Of a stretch of 64,000 bases of DNA, positions 53,381 to 64,000 are shown in pieces. Below the pieces are notes generated by a model that was given only the letters and a program-made list of their open reading frames with translations, did not search any database and had not been told where the DNA came from. How positions within the stretch are numbered: the first letter of the stretch is position 1; every line of letters begins with the position of its first letter. The position numbers were made by a program, and so were the translations under genes. Origin of the DNA: Filimonas lacunae (GTDB taxonomy: Bacteria > Bacteroidota > Bacteroidia > Chitinophagales > Chitinophagaceae); the NCBI RefSeq assembly GCF_002355595.1, contig NZ_AP017422.1:5398823-5462822 (forward strand), read 5' to 3'.

Positions 53381-54247
53381 ATGAATAAGAAACCCCTGAT
53401 TAAGCACGGTTGGTTACGTGTAGTAGTTTTTGTGATCCTTATTGCCACGCCAGGCTTACTGGTGTTTTTGCCGGCGACACAACAATATATTCCATTTAGG
53501 GAGCTGTATGACACTACCGGGATGAAGTTTCCGATGTTATATCTATCCTACCTGGTCACCAACGGCTTTATGCTGATTCCCGCTTACCTGTTTTGCAGGT
53601 TCGTAGACCGCAGATCTTTTTCAAGCCTGGGGTTTGAATGGGGCGAGTATGAAGCCGATGCGTGGACAGGCTTTTTTGCAGGCATTAACCTGTTATCTAC
53701 CGGAACGTTAATACTGCTGATAACAGGTACTTTAAGCTTATCTATCGTATTGCCTAATTTCCTGCAATTGTTATATGCCATCATCTTTTTTGCCATTGTA
53801 GCATTTGTAGAGGAGATTGTAGGTCGCGGTTATATACTCCGCAACCTGATGCAGAGCCTGCCACCCATGTATGCTTTGGTTATCAGTGCGCTGATATTTT
53901 CATTACTGCACCTTCCTAACCCTACAATCGGTATTTTACCATTGGTGAACTTGTTTGCCTTGGGTTTATTACTGGGCATCAACTTCATTTACACACAAAA
54001 CCTTTGGTTTGGTATATTCCTGCATTTTAGCTGGAACCTGGTTCAGGGTCCATTGCTAGGCTATTCCGTAAGCGGCATTAGTGTAAACAGCGTACTGCAG
54101 CAATCACTGGATGGTTCTGATATTATCACCGGAGGAAGCTTTGGCTTTGAAGGTTCGGTGGTAGCACTGGCTACAGTAATTGGTGTTACTTTCTGGGTGG
54201 GCGACATGTACAGAGGTAACAGTACGAAGTTGCAAAGGATCAAATAA
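53381..54247 (+). CDS. CPBP-family intramembrane glutamic protease
   Basis: 288 residues, about eight membrane helices. The CPBP (Abi/CAAX) motifs are VEEIVGRGYI (E-E-x3-R, about 142-151), LIFSLLHLPNP (His, about 170-180) and FLHFSWNLVQGP (His-x3-N/x, about 208-219). The family includes CAAX-prenyl proteases and bacteriocin-immunity proteins; in bacteria the substrate is mostly unknown. Sits 43 bp after the EEP gene; the sequence does not show whether they share a transcript. Confidence 0.9.
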   Translation: MNKKPLIKHGWLRVVVFVILIATPGLLVFLPATQQYIPFRELYDTTGMKFPMLYLSYLVTNGFMLIPAYLFCRFVDRRSFSSLGFEWGEYEADAWTGFFAGINLLSTGTLILLITGTLSLSIVLPNFLQLLYAIIFFAIVAFVEEIVGRGYILRNLMQSLPPMYALVISALIFSLLHLPNPTIGILPLVNLFALGLLLGINFIYTQNLWFGIFLHFSWNLVQGPLLGYSVSGISVNSVLQQSLDGSDIITGGSFGFEGSVVALATVIGVTFWVGDMYRGNSTKLQRIK

Positions 54248-54302
54248 TTACATAATTCGTTGGCAATCATAACCTGTTTGTCAAATGAAACATTTACTTG
54301 TA

Positions 54303-54334
54303 GGAGGTATCGTTTGCGGTTCCTCCTTTTTTTA
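54303..54334 (+). terminator. Terminator of the CPBP gene
   Basis: Stem AGGAGG / CCTCCT with a 14-nt loop, followed by T7, about 55 bp past the CPBP stop. Confidence 0.75.
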
Positions 54335-54390
54335 TGACAATTCCTGTCGACTCCCCTACACGTTAAGTCATGTAAGCTGGTATAAAAGAC

Positions 54391-54423
54391 AAACCGTCTC
54401 ACTGGAAACAGTTGAGACGGTTT
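54391..54423. repeat. Hairpin A at the 3' side of the Rpn gene (inverted copy of the rRNA terminator)
   Basis: The outer stem AAACCGTCTCA / TGAGACGGTTT is perfect over 11 bp; CTG-GAAA-CAG forms an inner stem with a GNRA-type tetraloop and one bulged T. On the minus strand it is followed by GTCTTTTAT and so can terminate the Rpn transcript. The 25-base core (54395-54419) equals the rRNA-terminator hairpin at 55498-55522 in inverted orientation, except one compensated base pair. Confidence 0.8.
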
Positions 54424-54444
54424 GCTTTAAGTATCATTATAAAC

Positions 54445-55233
54445 CTAAGCTTCCAGTTGCTTTTTCAGTTCCTGTAATTTAGCCATTTCAAGACCAGTAA
54501 TTCGTTGTATTAAAGGAAGGTTTAAGCCTTCTTCTATCATTTTTTGGGCATCCAATAAGCGCCCTTCCTGTACCCCTTCCTGGAATCTCAGGTCTTGTCT
54601 TATATCTAATGTAATAGGCATATTCTCCTCCTCTTTTATTACTTGTTTTTGTAATTCATTTCCACGTAGTTGAGATAACACCTCCAGGTGTCTCACTTTT
54701 TCTTTAAAATAAACCTGATCTCCTTTTGTTAGTACTTGCAATTTAATCAAAATTTCCCGGATCATCCGCTCTGGTTCTTTTCCGGTTAGAATAGCCAGTA
54801 TTAGCTCCCCAGGGTCTTTTGAAGATAAAAATACGTTGGGAGGAACATCGCGGATGTCTATGACCGGACATTCGTAATGCAAGCCAAAAGACTGAATATT
54901 TCCCCTCATACTCATCGCTTTATTACCTACGTAAATCACGATACCCATTACCTCACATTCATAGCTTTCCATCAGTAAAATGTCATACTTAGCCATCCGT
55001 AAAGCCATGCTTTTGTCATTCGTAGATTGCCACTCAATGTGGCATAGAAATTTGCGGCCATCAATAGTTTCCACTTCCAGTGCCGTATCAGCTTCTCTTT
55101 CTACAATCGTTTGCTGTATTCGTGGTGGGGCAGCTCTCACATACTTTGTGTCTATGCCCAGTAACTGCTTTAATAAGTTTAGCTTAGGTTCTCTAACACT
55201 CTCTTTAAGAATTTTATCATATTCATTTGCCAT
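54445..55233 (-). CDS. Rpn-family recombination-promoting nuclease / putative transposase (PD-(D/E)XK)
   Basis: 262 residues from ATG 55233 (MANEYDKILKES; the frame begins 5 codons earlier). N-terminal PD-(D/E)XK nuclease core: EREADTALEVET with the first Asp, then GRKFLCHIEWQS with the catalytic E-x-Q pair; the later YDILLMESYECEVMGIVIYVGN strand completes the fold. The C-terminal ~80 residues are charged and helical (EEGLNLPLIQRITGLEMAKLQELKKQ), as in RpnA-type proteins. These promote RecA-independent recombination in vivo and are mobile in Bacteroidota genomes. No transposon ends were found, but two inverted hairpins flank it. Confidence 0.85.
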   Translation of the reverse strand: MANEYDKILKESVREPKLNLLKQLLGIDTKYVRAAPPRIQQTIVEREADTALEVETIDGRKFLCHIEWQSTNDKSMALRMAKYDILLMESYECEVMGIVIYVGNKAMSMRGNIQSFGLHYECPVIDIRDVPPNVFLSSKDPGELILAILTGKEPERMIREILIKLQVLTKGDQVYFKEKVRHLEVLSQLRGNELQKQVIKEEENMPITLDIRQDLRFQEGVQEGRLLDAQKMIEEGLNLPLIQRITGLEMAKLQELKKQLEA

Positions 55234-55248
55234 AGGCACAGCAATCAT

Positions 55249-55497
55249 TTAGCTAATGAATATACAGCGCTATTATATTCAGAAGTTATTCATTTTGTTC
55301 ATTTTCAACAGATTAGCATTTCGTTGAATGAAATAATTGACTGGTAGTTTAAAAGAAAGGTATAAGAATGGAAGGGTAAAATACACGCTTGAGTAGCAGC
55401 AATAAATACAATAAAATAGGATATAATTGGGAAGAGTCAAGCAAGCAGGATATGTTGGGATAACCCCAGTCAAGATGGGATATATACAAAACAAAAA
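55249..55497. other. Non-coding spacer between Rpn and the rRNA operon
   Basis: About 250 bp, AT-rich; no gene, promoter or repeat recognised besides the hairpin that begins at 55498. Confidence 0.5.
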
Positions 55498-55522
55498 CGC
55501 CTCAACTGTTTCCAGTGAGGCG
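55498..55522 (-). terminator. rRNA-operon terminator hairpin (copy B)
   Basis: On the minus strand, downstream of 5S: stem CGCCTCA / TGAGGCG, inner CTG-GAAA-CAG stem with tetraloop and one bulged T, then TTTTTGTTTTG. Strong terminator at the end of the operon. Its core is an inverted copy of hairpin A (54395-54419) with a T-A pair changed to C-G. Confidence 0.85.
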
Positions 55523-55534
55523 CTTTCAATAAAT

Positions 55535-55644
55535 ATGGCAACTACCTACTCTCCCGCATTTCTTTGCAGTACCATCGGCCATGAGGGGCTTAACTTCTCT
55601 GTTCGGTAAGGGAAGAGGTGAACACCCTCGGCATAATCACCATA
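55535..55644 (-). rRNA. rrf: 5S ribosomal RNA
   Basis: About 110 nt. The minus strand reads TGGTGATTATGCCGAGGGTG at the 5' end and GGGAGAGTAGGTAGTTGCC at the 3' end, with the conserved AGTTAAGCCCCTCATGGCCG core. Last gene of the rRNA operon; ends are approximate. Confidence 0.92.
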
Positions 55645-55803
55645 AGATCTTAAATTGTTAGTTTGTAGTCGTTTCTTATCAGTTACTCTATTCACTGACT
55701 TGCACTACAATCTCTCAACCGTAATAAGATACATATTGGGAAGCTCAACTAAAGAGTATTAATATCTATTTACTCTCCATTGCTTTTGAGCGATATTAAA
55801 AAA

Positions 55804-58602
<2,799 letters not shown>

Positions 58603-58849
58603 AAACTTACATGTTTTTATTCAGCATTTGTTCATCCTAAAATGAACTCCACTATATAAAATCTCTCTTTAGTAATTTTGCTTTCCCAATATGTCAAAGA
58701 ACTCTATTCATCCCATCCTCTCTTGCGATCGAATGGAAGAACTTTAGTAGATAATAAGGTTACGAACCTTTAGGCCATTATGCCGTATCTCATTAATTTC
58801 AAAAGAACTTGTGTTATTGCTGTTTGCATCCTGCTTACAGCTTTTAAAG

Positions 58850-58923
58850 TGGAGGATATCGGAGTCGAACCGATGACCCTCTGCGTGCAAGGCAGATGCT
58901 CTAGCCAACTGAGCTAACCCCCC
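58850..58923 (-). tRNA. tRNA-Ala (anticodon TGC)
   Basis: Minus strand opens GGGGGGTTAGCTCAGTTGG, anticodon arm CTGCC-TTGCACG-C..., TGC read by the loop, T-arm GGTTCGACTCC, and acceptor closing ATCCTCC. 74 nt without the 3' CCA. Lies in the 16S-23S spacer. Confidence 0.95.
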
Positions 58924-58937
58924 AGTAAAACATTAAG

Positions 58938-59011
58938 TAGACCCGACCAGAGTTGAACTGGTGACCTCTACATTATCAGTGTAGCGCTCTAACCAACTGA
59001 GCTACGGGTCT
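58938..59011 (-). tRNA. tRNA-Ile (anticodon GAT)
   Basis: Minus strand opens AGACCCGTAGCTCAGTTGG; anticodon loop CTGATAA gives GAT, T-arm AGTTCAACTCT, acceptor closing CGGGTCT. 74 nt, no encoded CCA. The pair Ile-Ala in the spacer is the usual bacterial arrangement. Confidence 0.95.
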
Positions 59012-59137
59012 GTACGAGTCATACTATTCAGTATCTGAAAGATCTTTATTTTTTAGTTACGTTTTTTATTTATCTAATCAGACAAATAAAAATTGAAAGA
59101 AGAAGGAAACAACAATTAAAAAGTATAGCGTCGCTCT

Positions 59138-60668
<1,531 letters not shown>

Positions 60669-60908
60669 AAATGAGTTTTGATCACTAACTTAATTTCTCT
60701 CGAAATTGCGTCTGTGAATTTTAATTTTGTTACGTTGCTTACACTTACCTACTATTTAAAGTAGTACTGTTGCTTCCATTCTTTCAAAGAACTTAAAAAT
60801 TGCTGATGGTCAGGTTTCGATCCCGTAGGCCTTAGAGCCGGTCATCATTTTCAAAGTAGAAGAGCTTTTTTTGCGTTTCCGTCTGTCACTTTCGTTTCAT
60901 TCGGGTTG

Positions 60909-60941
60909 CAAAGGTAGCAGTTTTTATTTCAAATTAGCAAA
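60909..60941 (-). promoter_or_regulatory. rRNA promoter P1
   Basis: Minus strand TTTG at 60938-60941, 21-base spacer, then TACCTTTG (60909-60916): both Bacteroidota promoter elements match. Nearest to 16S. Confidence 0.8.
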
Positions 60942-61021
60942 TTTATTTTTGAATTATTTTTGAAGTTAATTCTTTGTAAACCGCTGATTTTCAATGAACT
61001 GTTCCCGTTTTATTGGGAGTG

Positions 61022-61052
61022 CAAAGGTAACAGTTTCGAAACATTCACCAAA
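61022..61052 (-). promoter_or_regulatory. rRNA promoter P2
   Basis: TTTG (61049-61052) and TACCTTTG (61022-61029) on the minus strand, 19-base spacing; an A/T-rich stretch lies upstream, as in UP-like elements. Confidence 0.8.
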
Positions 61053-61128
61053 TTTATTTTTAGTTATTTCTCAACCTTTTTTACCGCTTGCTGTTTAAAG
61101 AACTGCCCGCTATTTGTGTAGTGGGCGG

Positions 61129-61159
61129 CAAAGATAAGAACCTTTGTTACGCTACCAAA
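61129..61159 (-). promoter_or_regulatory. rRNA promoter P3
   Basis: TTTG (61156-61159) and TATCTTTG (61129-61136) on the minus strand, 19-base spacing; the most distal of three tandem promoters. Confidence 0.75.
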
Positions 61160-61479
61160 TATAATTACCCCTTTTTGCAAATATTTTCCAGAGAAGAAGA
61201 CTGATAAGCAGTCAATTGTTCCATGAAGCAGCTGGGAATAAGTTATTGCTTTGGGGAGAGGGTACGGAAGTAGGGCCGGTTACCATCTGCCAGCCACCTA
61301 AAATACAATATCCCGACTGAGGGTTTTGGCTATTTTTAGGTCAGTGTATATTTTAATACTAGAGTCCGACCTTTTTTTAAGCTAAACCTTTTGGTCAGCC
61401 CCATACCAGGAAAAATAAAGCGCAATGGCGACAAGCTTCCTGAATACCTGCATAAAGAAAAGTAGCATTTTCTGCCCTC

Positions 61480-61840
61480 ATATTCTAACAGACGGGTACT
61501 TCGTCCTAGCGTACGAGCTGCTCGCTCTATAGGACGAGGCCTGGGAAAGCACTTTCGAGCACCTGAAGCGTGCTTTTTTCGTGCCCATACTATCGGCCAG
61601 GCTGCTGATTCGTGCAACCCCAATGCTCATTCTATAGAGCGAGCAACTCGGCCGCAGTGACGGGCAACTCGCTCTATAGAACTTTTTGCTCAGCACAACA
61701 GACGAGCAGCCCATCCTACAGAGCGGGCTGCTCGTCCTACAGAGCGGGCCGCTCGTCCTATAGAGCGGGCTGCTCGTCCTATAGAGCGGGCTGTTCGTCC
61801 TATAGAGCGGGCTGTTCGTCCTATAGGACGAGGCTACGGA
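61480..61840. repeat. Minisatellite with CTATAG-centred dyads
   Basis: Non-coding region between rrn and FKBP genes. Five 21-bp units GAGCGGGCTGCTCGTCCTAYA start at 61721, 61742, 61763, 61784 and 61805. The array ends in a perfect 14-bp palindrome CGTCCTATAGGACG (61817-61830). Related dyads lie upstream: CTCTATAGGACGAG near 61525, and TCTATAGAGCGAG (61631-61643) with its exact reverse complement at 61668-61680. Because 21 is a multiple of three, long spurious frames run through on both strands (heptads such as YRAGCSS). Confidence 0.85.
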
Positions 61841-61954
61841 AAGCTCCTTTTTGAAGGGCAACCAGTCACTTCCAAACAGCTGTTTTCGAAACCAAACTCC
61901 TTGCTATCACTGCATTGGAATGATGCACCCCGAAGAATGTAGCATATATATAAA

Positions 61955-61977
61955 TGGGCCGGTGAAACACCGGCCCA
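61955..61977 (-). terminator. Terminator of the FKBP gene
   Basis: Perfect 10-bp GC-rich stem TGGGCCGGTG / CACCGGCCCA with an AAA loop, about 40 bp past the stop; followed by TTTATATATA on the minus strand. Confidence 0.8.
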
Positions 61978-62015
61978 CATTATAATATATCACCAGAAAT
62001 TTTCTGGCAGATGAA

Positions 62016-62471
62016 TTAAGGCATAATAATTAAAGGACTGCCGCCTTTAATTTCTACCAGCTCAATGTCGAATACCAGATCCTGACCGGCTAATGGCGGG
62101 TTTGCATCCAGTACCACCACATCTTCTCTTACATCAGTAATTACCACAGGCATTTGCTGCCCTTCGCCATTGCTCATGTTCAACACCATTCCTTTTTCAG
62201 GAGTCAGGTCGGCCGGGAAACGGTCTAATGGAAACTCCATAAACAGATCATCTCTTTTAGGACCATATGCCTGATCTACCGGAATATGCACAGTTCTTTT
62301 TTCACCTGCTGTTAAACCCAGTACTCCATTATCGAAGCCCTGGATAACCATACCGCTACCCACTTCAAATTCCAGTGGTTCGCGTCCTTCGCTGCTATCG
62401 AAAGTGGTGCCATCAGTTAACTTGCCATGATAGTGCACTTTTACTGTGTCACCTTTTTTTACTTGTTGCAT
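62016..62471 (-). CDS. FKBP-type peptidyl-prolyl isomerase (SlyD-like)
   Basis: 151 residues. FKBP domain with an insert-in-flap domain: [26 protein letters not shown] at the start (in two parts, 4-29), [20 protein letters not shown] (in the FKBP pocket), [13 protein letters not shown] and the closing [19 protein letters not shown]. It lacks SlyD's metal-binding His/Cys tail. Likely a cytoplasmic chaperone with prolyl isomerase activity on ribosomal or nascent proteins. Confidence 0.92.
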   Translation of the reverse strand: MQQVKKGDTVKVHYHGKLTDGTTFDSSEGREPLEFEVGSGMVIQGFDNGVLGLTAGEKRTVHIPVDQAYGPKRDDLFMEFPLDRFPADLTPEKGMVLNMSNGEGQQMPVVITDVREDVVVLDANPPLAGQDLVFDIELVEIKGGSPLIIMP

Positions 62472-62636
62472 AAATGTTTGTTTTATTCGTTATCCGCAGT
62501 TTTTTACACTTTTCCGCTTTGCAACGGCGGTAAATAATTGTTTCTTTAAGGTGCGAAAATCATTATACAGGCGGGCAAGGTAGGAATTTATTTTGTGAAT
62601 CGTAACCACCATGCAGCACCAGTAAATTAATTGTAC

Positions 62637-63851
62637 ATGAAAAAAATAACCGTTCTTTTTCCGGTGTTTCTTTTTATTTTCCTGGCAGGCAATGGCCAGG
62701 GAAACACTGTTTATCCCGGTGCCTGGCAGTTAAATAATTATCTCCCACTGCTGAAAGGGAAAAAAATAAGTGTTTTTGCCAATCCTACTTCTGTTATTCA
62801 TCATACACATCTTGTTGATACGCTTTTACACCTGGGTGTTTCTATTGTGAAAATATTCGGTCCTGAACATGGGTTTCGCGGCACAGCCGATGCAGGTGCG
62901 CACGTAGCCAATTATACAGATCAACAAACAGGAATACCAGTTGTTTCGTTGTATGGAAAAAAAGTAAGGCCTTCGGAGGATGATTTGAAAGATGTAGAGG
63001 TGATGCTGTTTGATTTACAGGATGTTGGGGTACGCTTTTACACTTACATTAATGCTTTACAGGAGTATATAGAAAGCGCTATTATCAATAATAAACCGCT
63101 GATAGTGCTGGACCGGCCCAACCCTAATGGCTTTTACGTAGATGGCCCTGTGCTGAATAGAAAATATTCCAGTGGCATTGGCATGCAACCTGTGCCGGTG
63201 GTATATGGTATGACCATTGGCGAGTATGCTAAAATGCTGGTGGGTGAGCAGTGGCTTACACACAAACCTGCCACTGGCAAGGGTTTTAGCTTAACGGTAA
63301 TACCTTGTAAAAACTATACACACAAAAGCCTGTACCGTTTGCCGGTGAAGCCCTCTCCCAACCTGCCGGATATGACTTCTATTTACCTGTATCCTTCTAC
63401 CTGCTTTTTTGAAGGCACGGTATTGAGTGAAGGAAGGGGCACCGAACATCCGTTTGCACTATTCGGCCATCCTTCTTTACCCGATACCTTGTATGCATTT
63501 ACGCCACGCAGCAAGGAAGGCGCAACTGCTCCTAAGTTAAAAGATGTTACCTGCTATGGATGGAATGTATATACCGATGAGCAAAGCACTTTACAAACCC
63601 TGAAAGGACAACTGCATCTTAGCTGGCTGCTCAACGCTTATGCTTTATTTCCTGACAAGGAAGACTTTTTTATCAATGCCCCAAGCGGAAAGCCCGAGGA
63701 TTATTTCTTCAATAAACTGACAGGCAATAGTAACCTGATGCAACAGCTGATTCAGGGATTTACGGAAACCGAAATTCGTAACAGCTGGCAGCCCGATCTT
63801 ACGGCGTTTAAAAAGATCAGGAAGAAATACCTGTTGTACGCCGATTTCTGA
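62637..63851 (+). CDS. namZ: DUF1343 exo-beta-N-acetylmuramidase (NamZ-like)
   Basis: 404 residues from ATG 62637 (signal peptide [20 protein letters not shown]). DUF1343 landmarks: [18 protein letters not shown] (about 37-54), [14 protein letters not shown] (about 66-79), [17 protein letters not shown] (about 118-134), [17 protein letters not shown], and [15 protein letters not shown] near 255-275. The family (GH171, NamZ) removes MurNAc from peptidoglycan fragment ends. Predicted periplasmic cell-wall recycling enzyme; only 16 bp before fmt. Confidence 0.88.
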   Translation: MKKITVLFPVFLFIFLAGNGQGNTVYPGAWQLNNYLPLLKGKKISVFANPTSVIHHTHLVDTLLHLGVSIVKIFGPEHGFRGTADAGAHVANYTDQQTGIPVVSLYGKKVRPSEDDLKDVEVMLFDLQDVGVRFYTYINALQEYIESAIINNKPLIVLDRPNPNGFYVDGPVLNRKYSSGIGMQPVPVVYGMTIGEYAKMLVGEQWLTHKPATGKGFSLTVIPCKNYTHKSLYRLPVKPSPNLPDMTSIYLYPSTCFFEGTVLSEGRGTEHPFALFGHPSLPDTLYAFTPRSKEGATAPKLKDVTCYGWNVYTDEQSTLQTLKGQLHLSWLLNAYALFPDKEDFFINAPSGKPEDYFFNKLTGNSNLMQQLIQGFTETEIRNSWQPDLTAFKKIRKKYLLYADF

Positions 63852-63855
63852 TGAT

Positions 63856-63863
63856 TATTTTTG
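63856..63863 (+). promoter_or_regulatory. fmt promoter -7 element, almost no leader
   Basis: TATTTTTG, only 4 bp from the fmt ATG at 63868, so its transcript would start at or near the start codon. Confidence 0.5.
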
Positions 63864-63867
63864 TGCT

Positions 63868-64000
63868 ATGAGTTATAAAGATACCAGGATTGTTTTTATG
63901 GGTACACCCGAGTTTGCCGTAGCATCTCTGGATGCTTTGGTAGAAGCTGGCTGTACTATTGCAGGCGTAGTAACTGCCCCGGATAAACCGGCAGGCAGGG
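63868..64000 (+). CDS. fmt: Methionyl-tRNA formyltransferase, N-terminal part (runs off right edge)
   Basis: First 44 residues visible: [20 protein letters not shown] and [11 protein letters not shown] match the formyltransferase fold start (FMGTPEFAV and TxPDxPxGR). It formylates initiator Met-tRNA using 10-formyl-tetrahydrofolate. Follows namZ by 16 bp. The rest lies beyond the window. Confidence 0.93.
   Translation, partial: MSYKDTRIVFMGTPEFAVASLDALVEAGCTIAGVVTAPDKPAGR

Noticed and set aside
54391-55522. Insertion sequence ends around the Rpn gene
   Set aside because: The inverted hairpins are the only symmetric elements; no target duplication was found and hairpin B belongs to the rRNA terminator, so I do not call an IS.
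61721-61825. Possible CRISPR array
   Set aside because: Units are directly adjacent (period 21 bp) with no spacers, and there are no cas genes.
61336-61861. Open frames with heptads like YRTSSPL or YRAGCSS on both strands
   Set aside because: They follow from a 21-bp repeat that preserves any open frame; composition is unlike real proteins here.

Overview
The window reads as chromosome from a Bacteroidota member, most likely a Chitinophagaceae-like soil or aquatic species. Supporting signs are the promoter -7 element TAnnTTTG seen before many genes and three times before the rRNA operon, sparse Shine-Dalgarno sites, a gliding/type IX secretion trio (PorP/SprF, OmpA, type B C-terminal sorting domain), a TonB-dependent receptor with a DUF5689 lipoprotein, and Bacteroidota-type families (stand-alone response regulator, FecR-like protein, MocR-type regulator). 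Genus assignment is inference. Gene density is high, and there is no phage, integrase, CRISPR array or complete insertion sequence.

Layout. 1-13.5 kb: an MFS transporter (cut by the left edge), a GNAT and a MocR regulator each with a dyad at its predicted start of transcription, a Mesh1-like HD hydrolase, a secreted subtilase, NDH-2, an orphan FecR-like protein, a GntR/FCD regulator with two operator-like palindromes driving TauE/SafE and DUF1634, DUF763, a CheY-like regulator, and a four-gene DUF2975/XRE/LRR/unknown run. 13.5-19.8 kb: a B12-type radical SAM protein, an RsbQ-like hydrolase paired with a GAF-PAS protein, an acyl-CoA carboxylase beta subunit and RNase HI. 20-24.5 kb: two tandem paralogs of no recognised family, a cold-shock protein and an amino acid permease. 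24.6-40.9 kb: housekeeping genes (clpC, STAS, aroK, glutaryl-CoA dehydrogenase-like, pyrF, Mrp, hydroxyacyl-CoA dehydrogenase, YigZ, ribD, prmC, exbB/exbD, SPFH, pepT) and a lipoprotein nuclease. 40.9-53.3 kb: an envelope region with OmpA, PorP/SprF, a 1121-residue lamin-tail/eight-Ig-repeat type IX protein, DUF5689, a TonB receptor and a secreted endonuclease/exonuclease/phosphatase. 53.4-55.2 kb: CPBP protease and an Rpn-family nuclease. 55.5-60.7 kb: a complete rRNA operon on the minus strand (16S, tRNA-Ile, tRNA-Ala, 23S, 5S) with three tandem promoters upstream. 61.2-62 kb: non-coding DNA with a 21-bp minisatellite. 62-64 kb: an FKBP isomerase, a NamZ-type muramidase and the start of fmt.

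How they work together. The clearest functional unit is the envelope region around 39.9-53.3 kb. A surface lipoprotein nuclease, a lamin-tail type IX protein, a DUF5689 lipoprotein, a TonB receptor and a divergently expressed secreted EEP hydrolase could form a nucleic-acid or phosphoester scavenging system, energised by TonB/ExbBD (exbB/exbD lie at 36.3-37.4 kb). The other candidate new biology is the RsbQ-like hydrolase with a GAF-PAS partner that lacks the phosphatase found in Bacillus RsbP, the tandem unknown paralogs with hairpin-rich leaders, the unknown gene pair behind the XRE regulator, and the inverted pair of covarying hairpins around the Rpn gene, one of which is the rRNA terminator.
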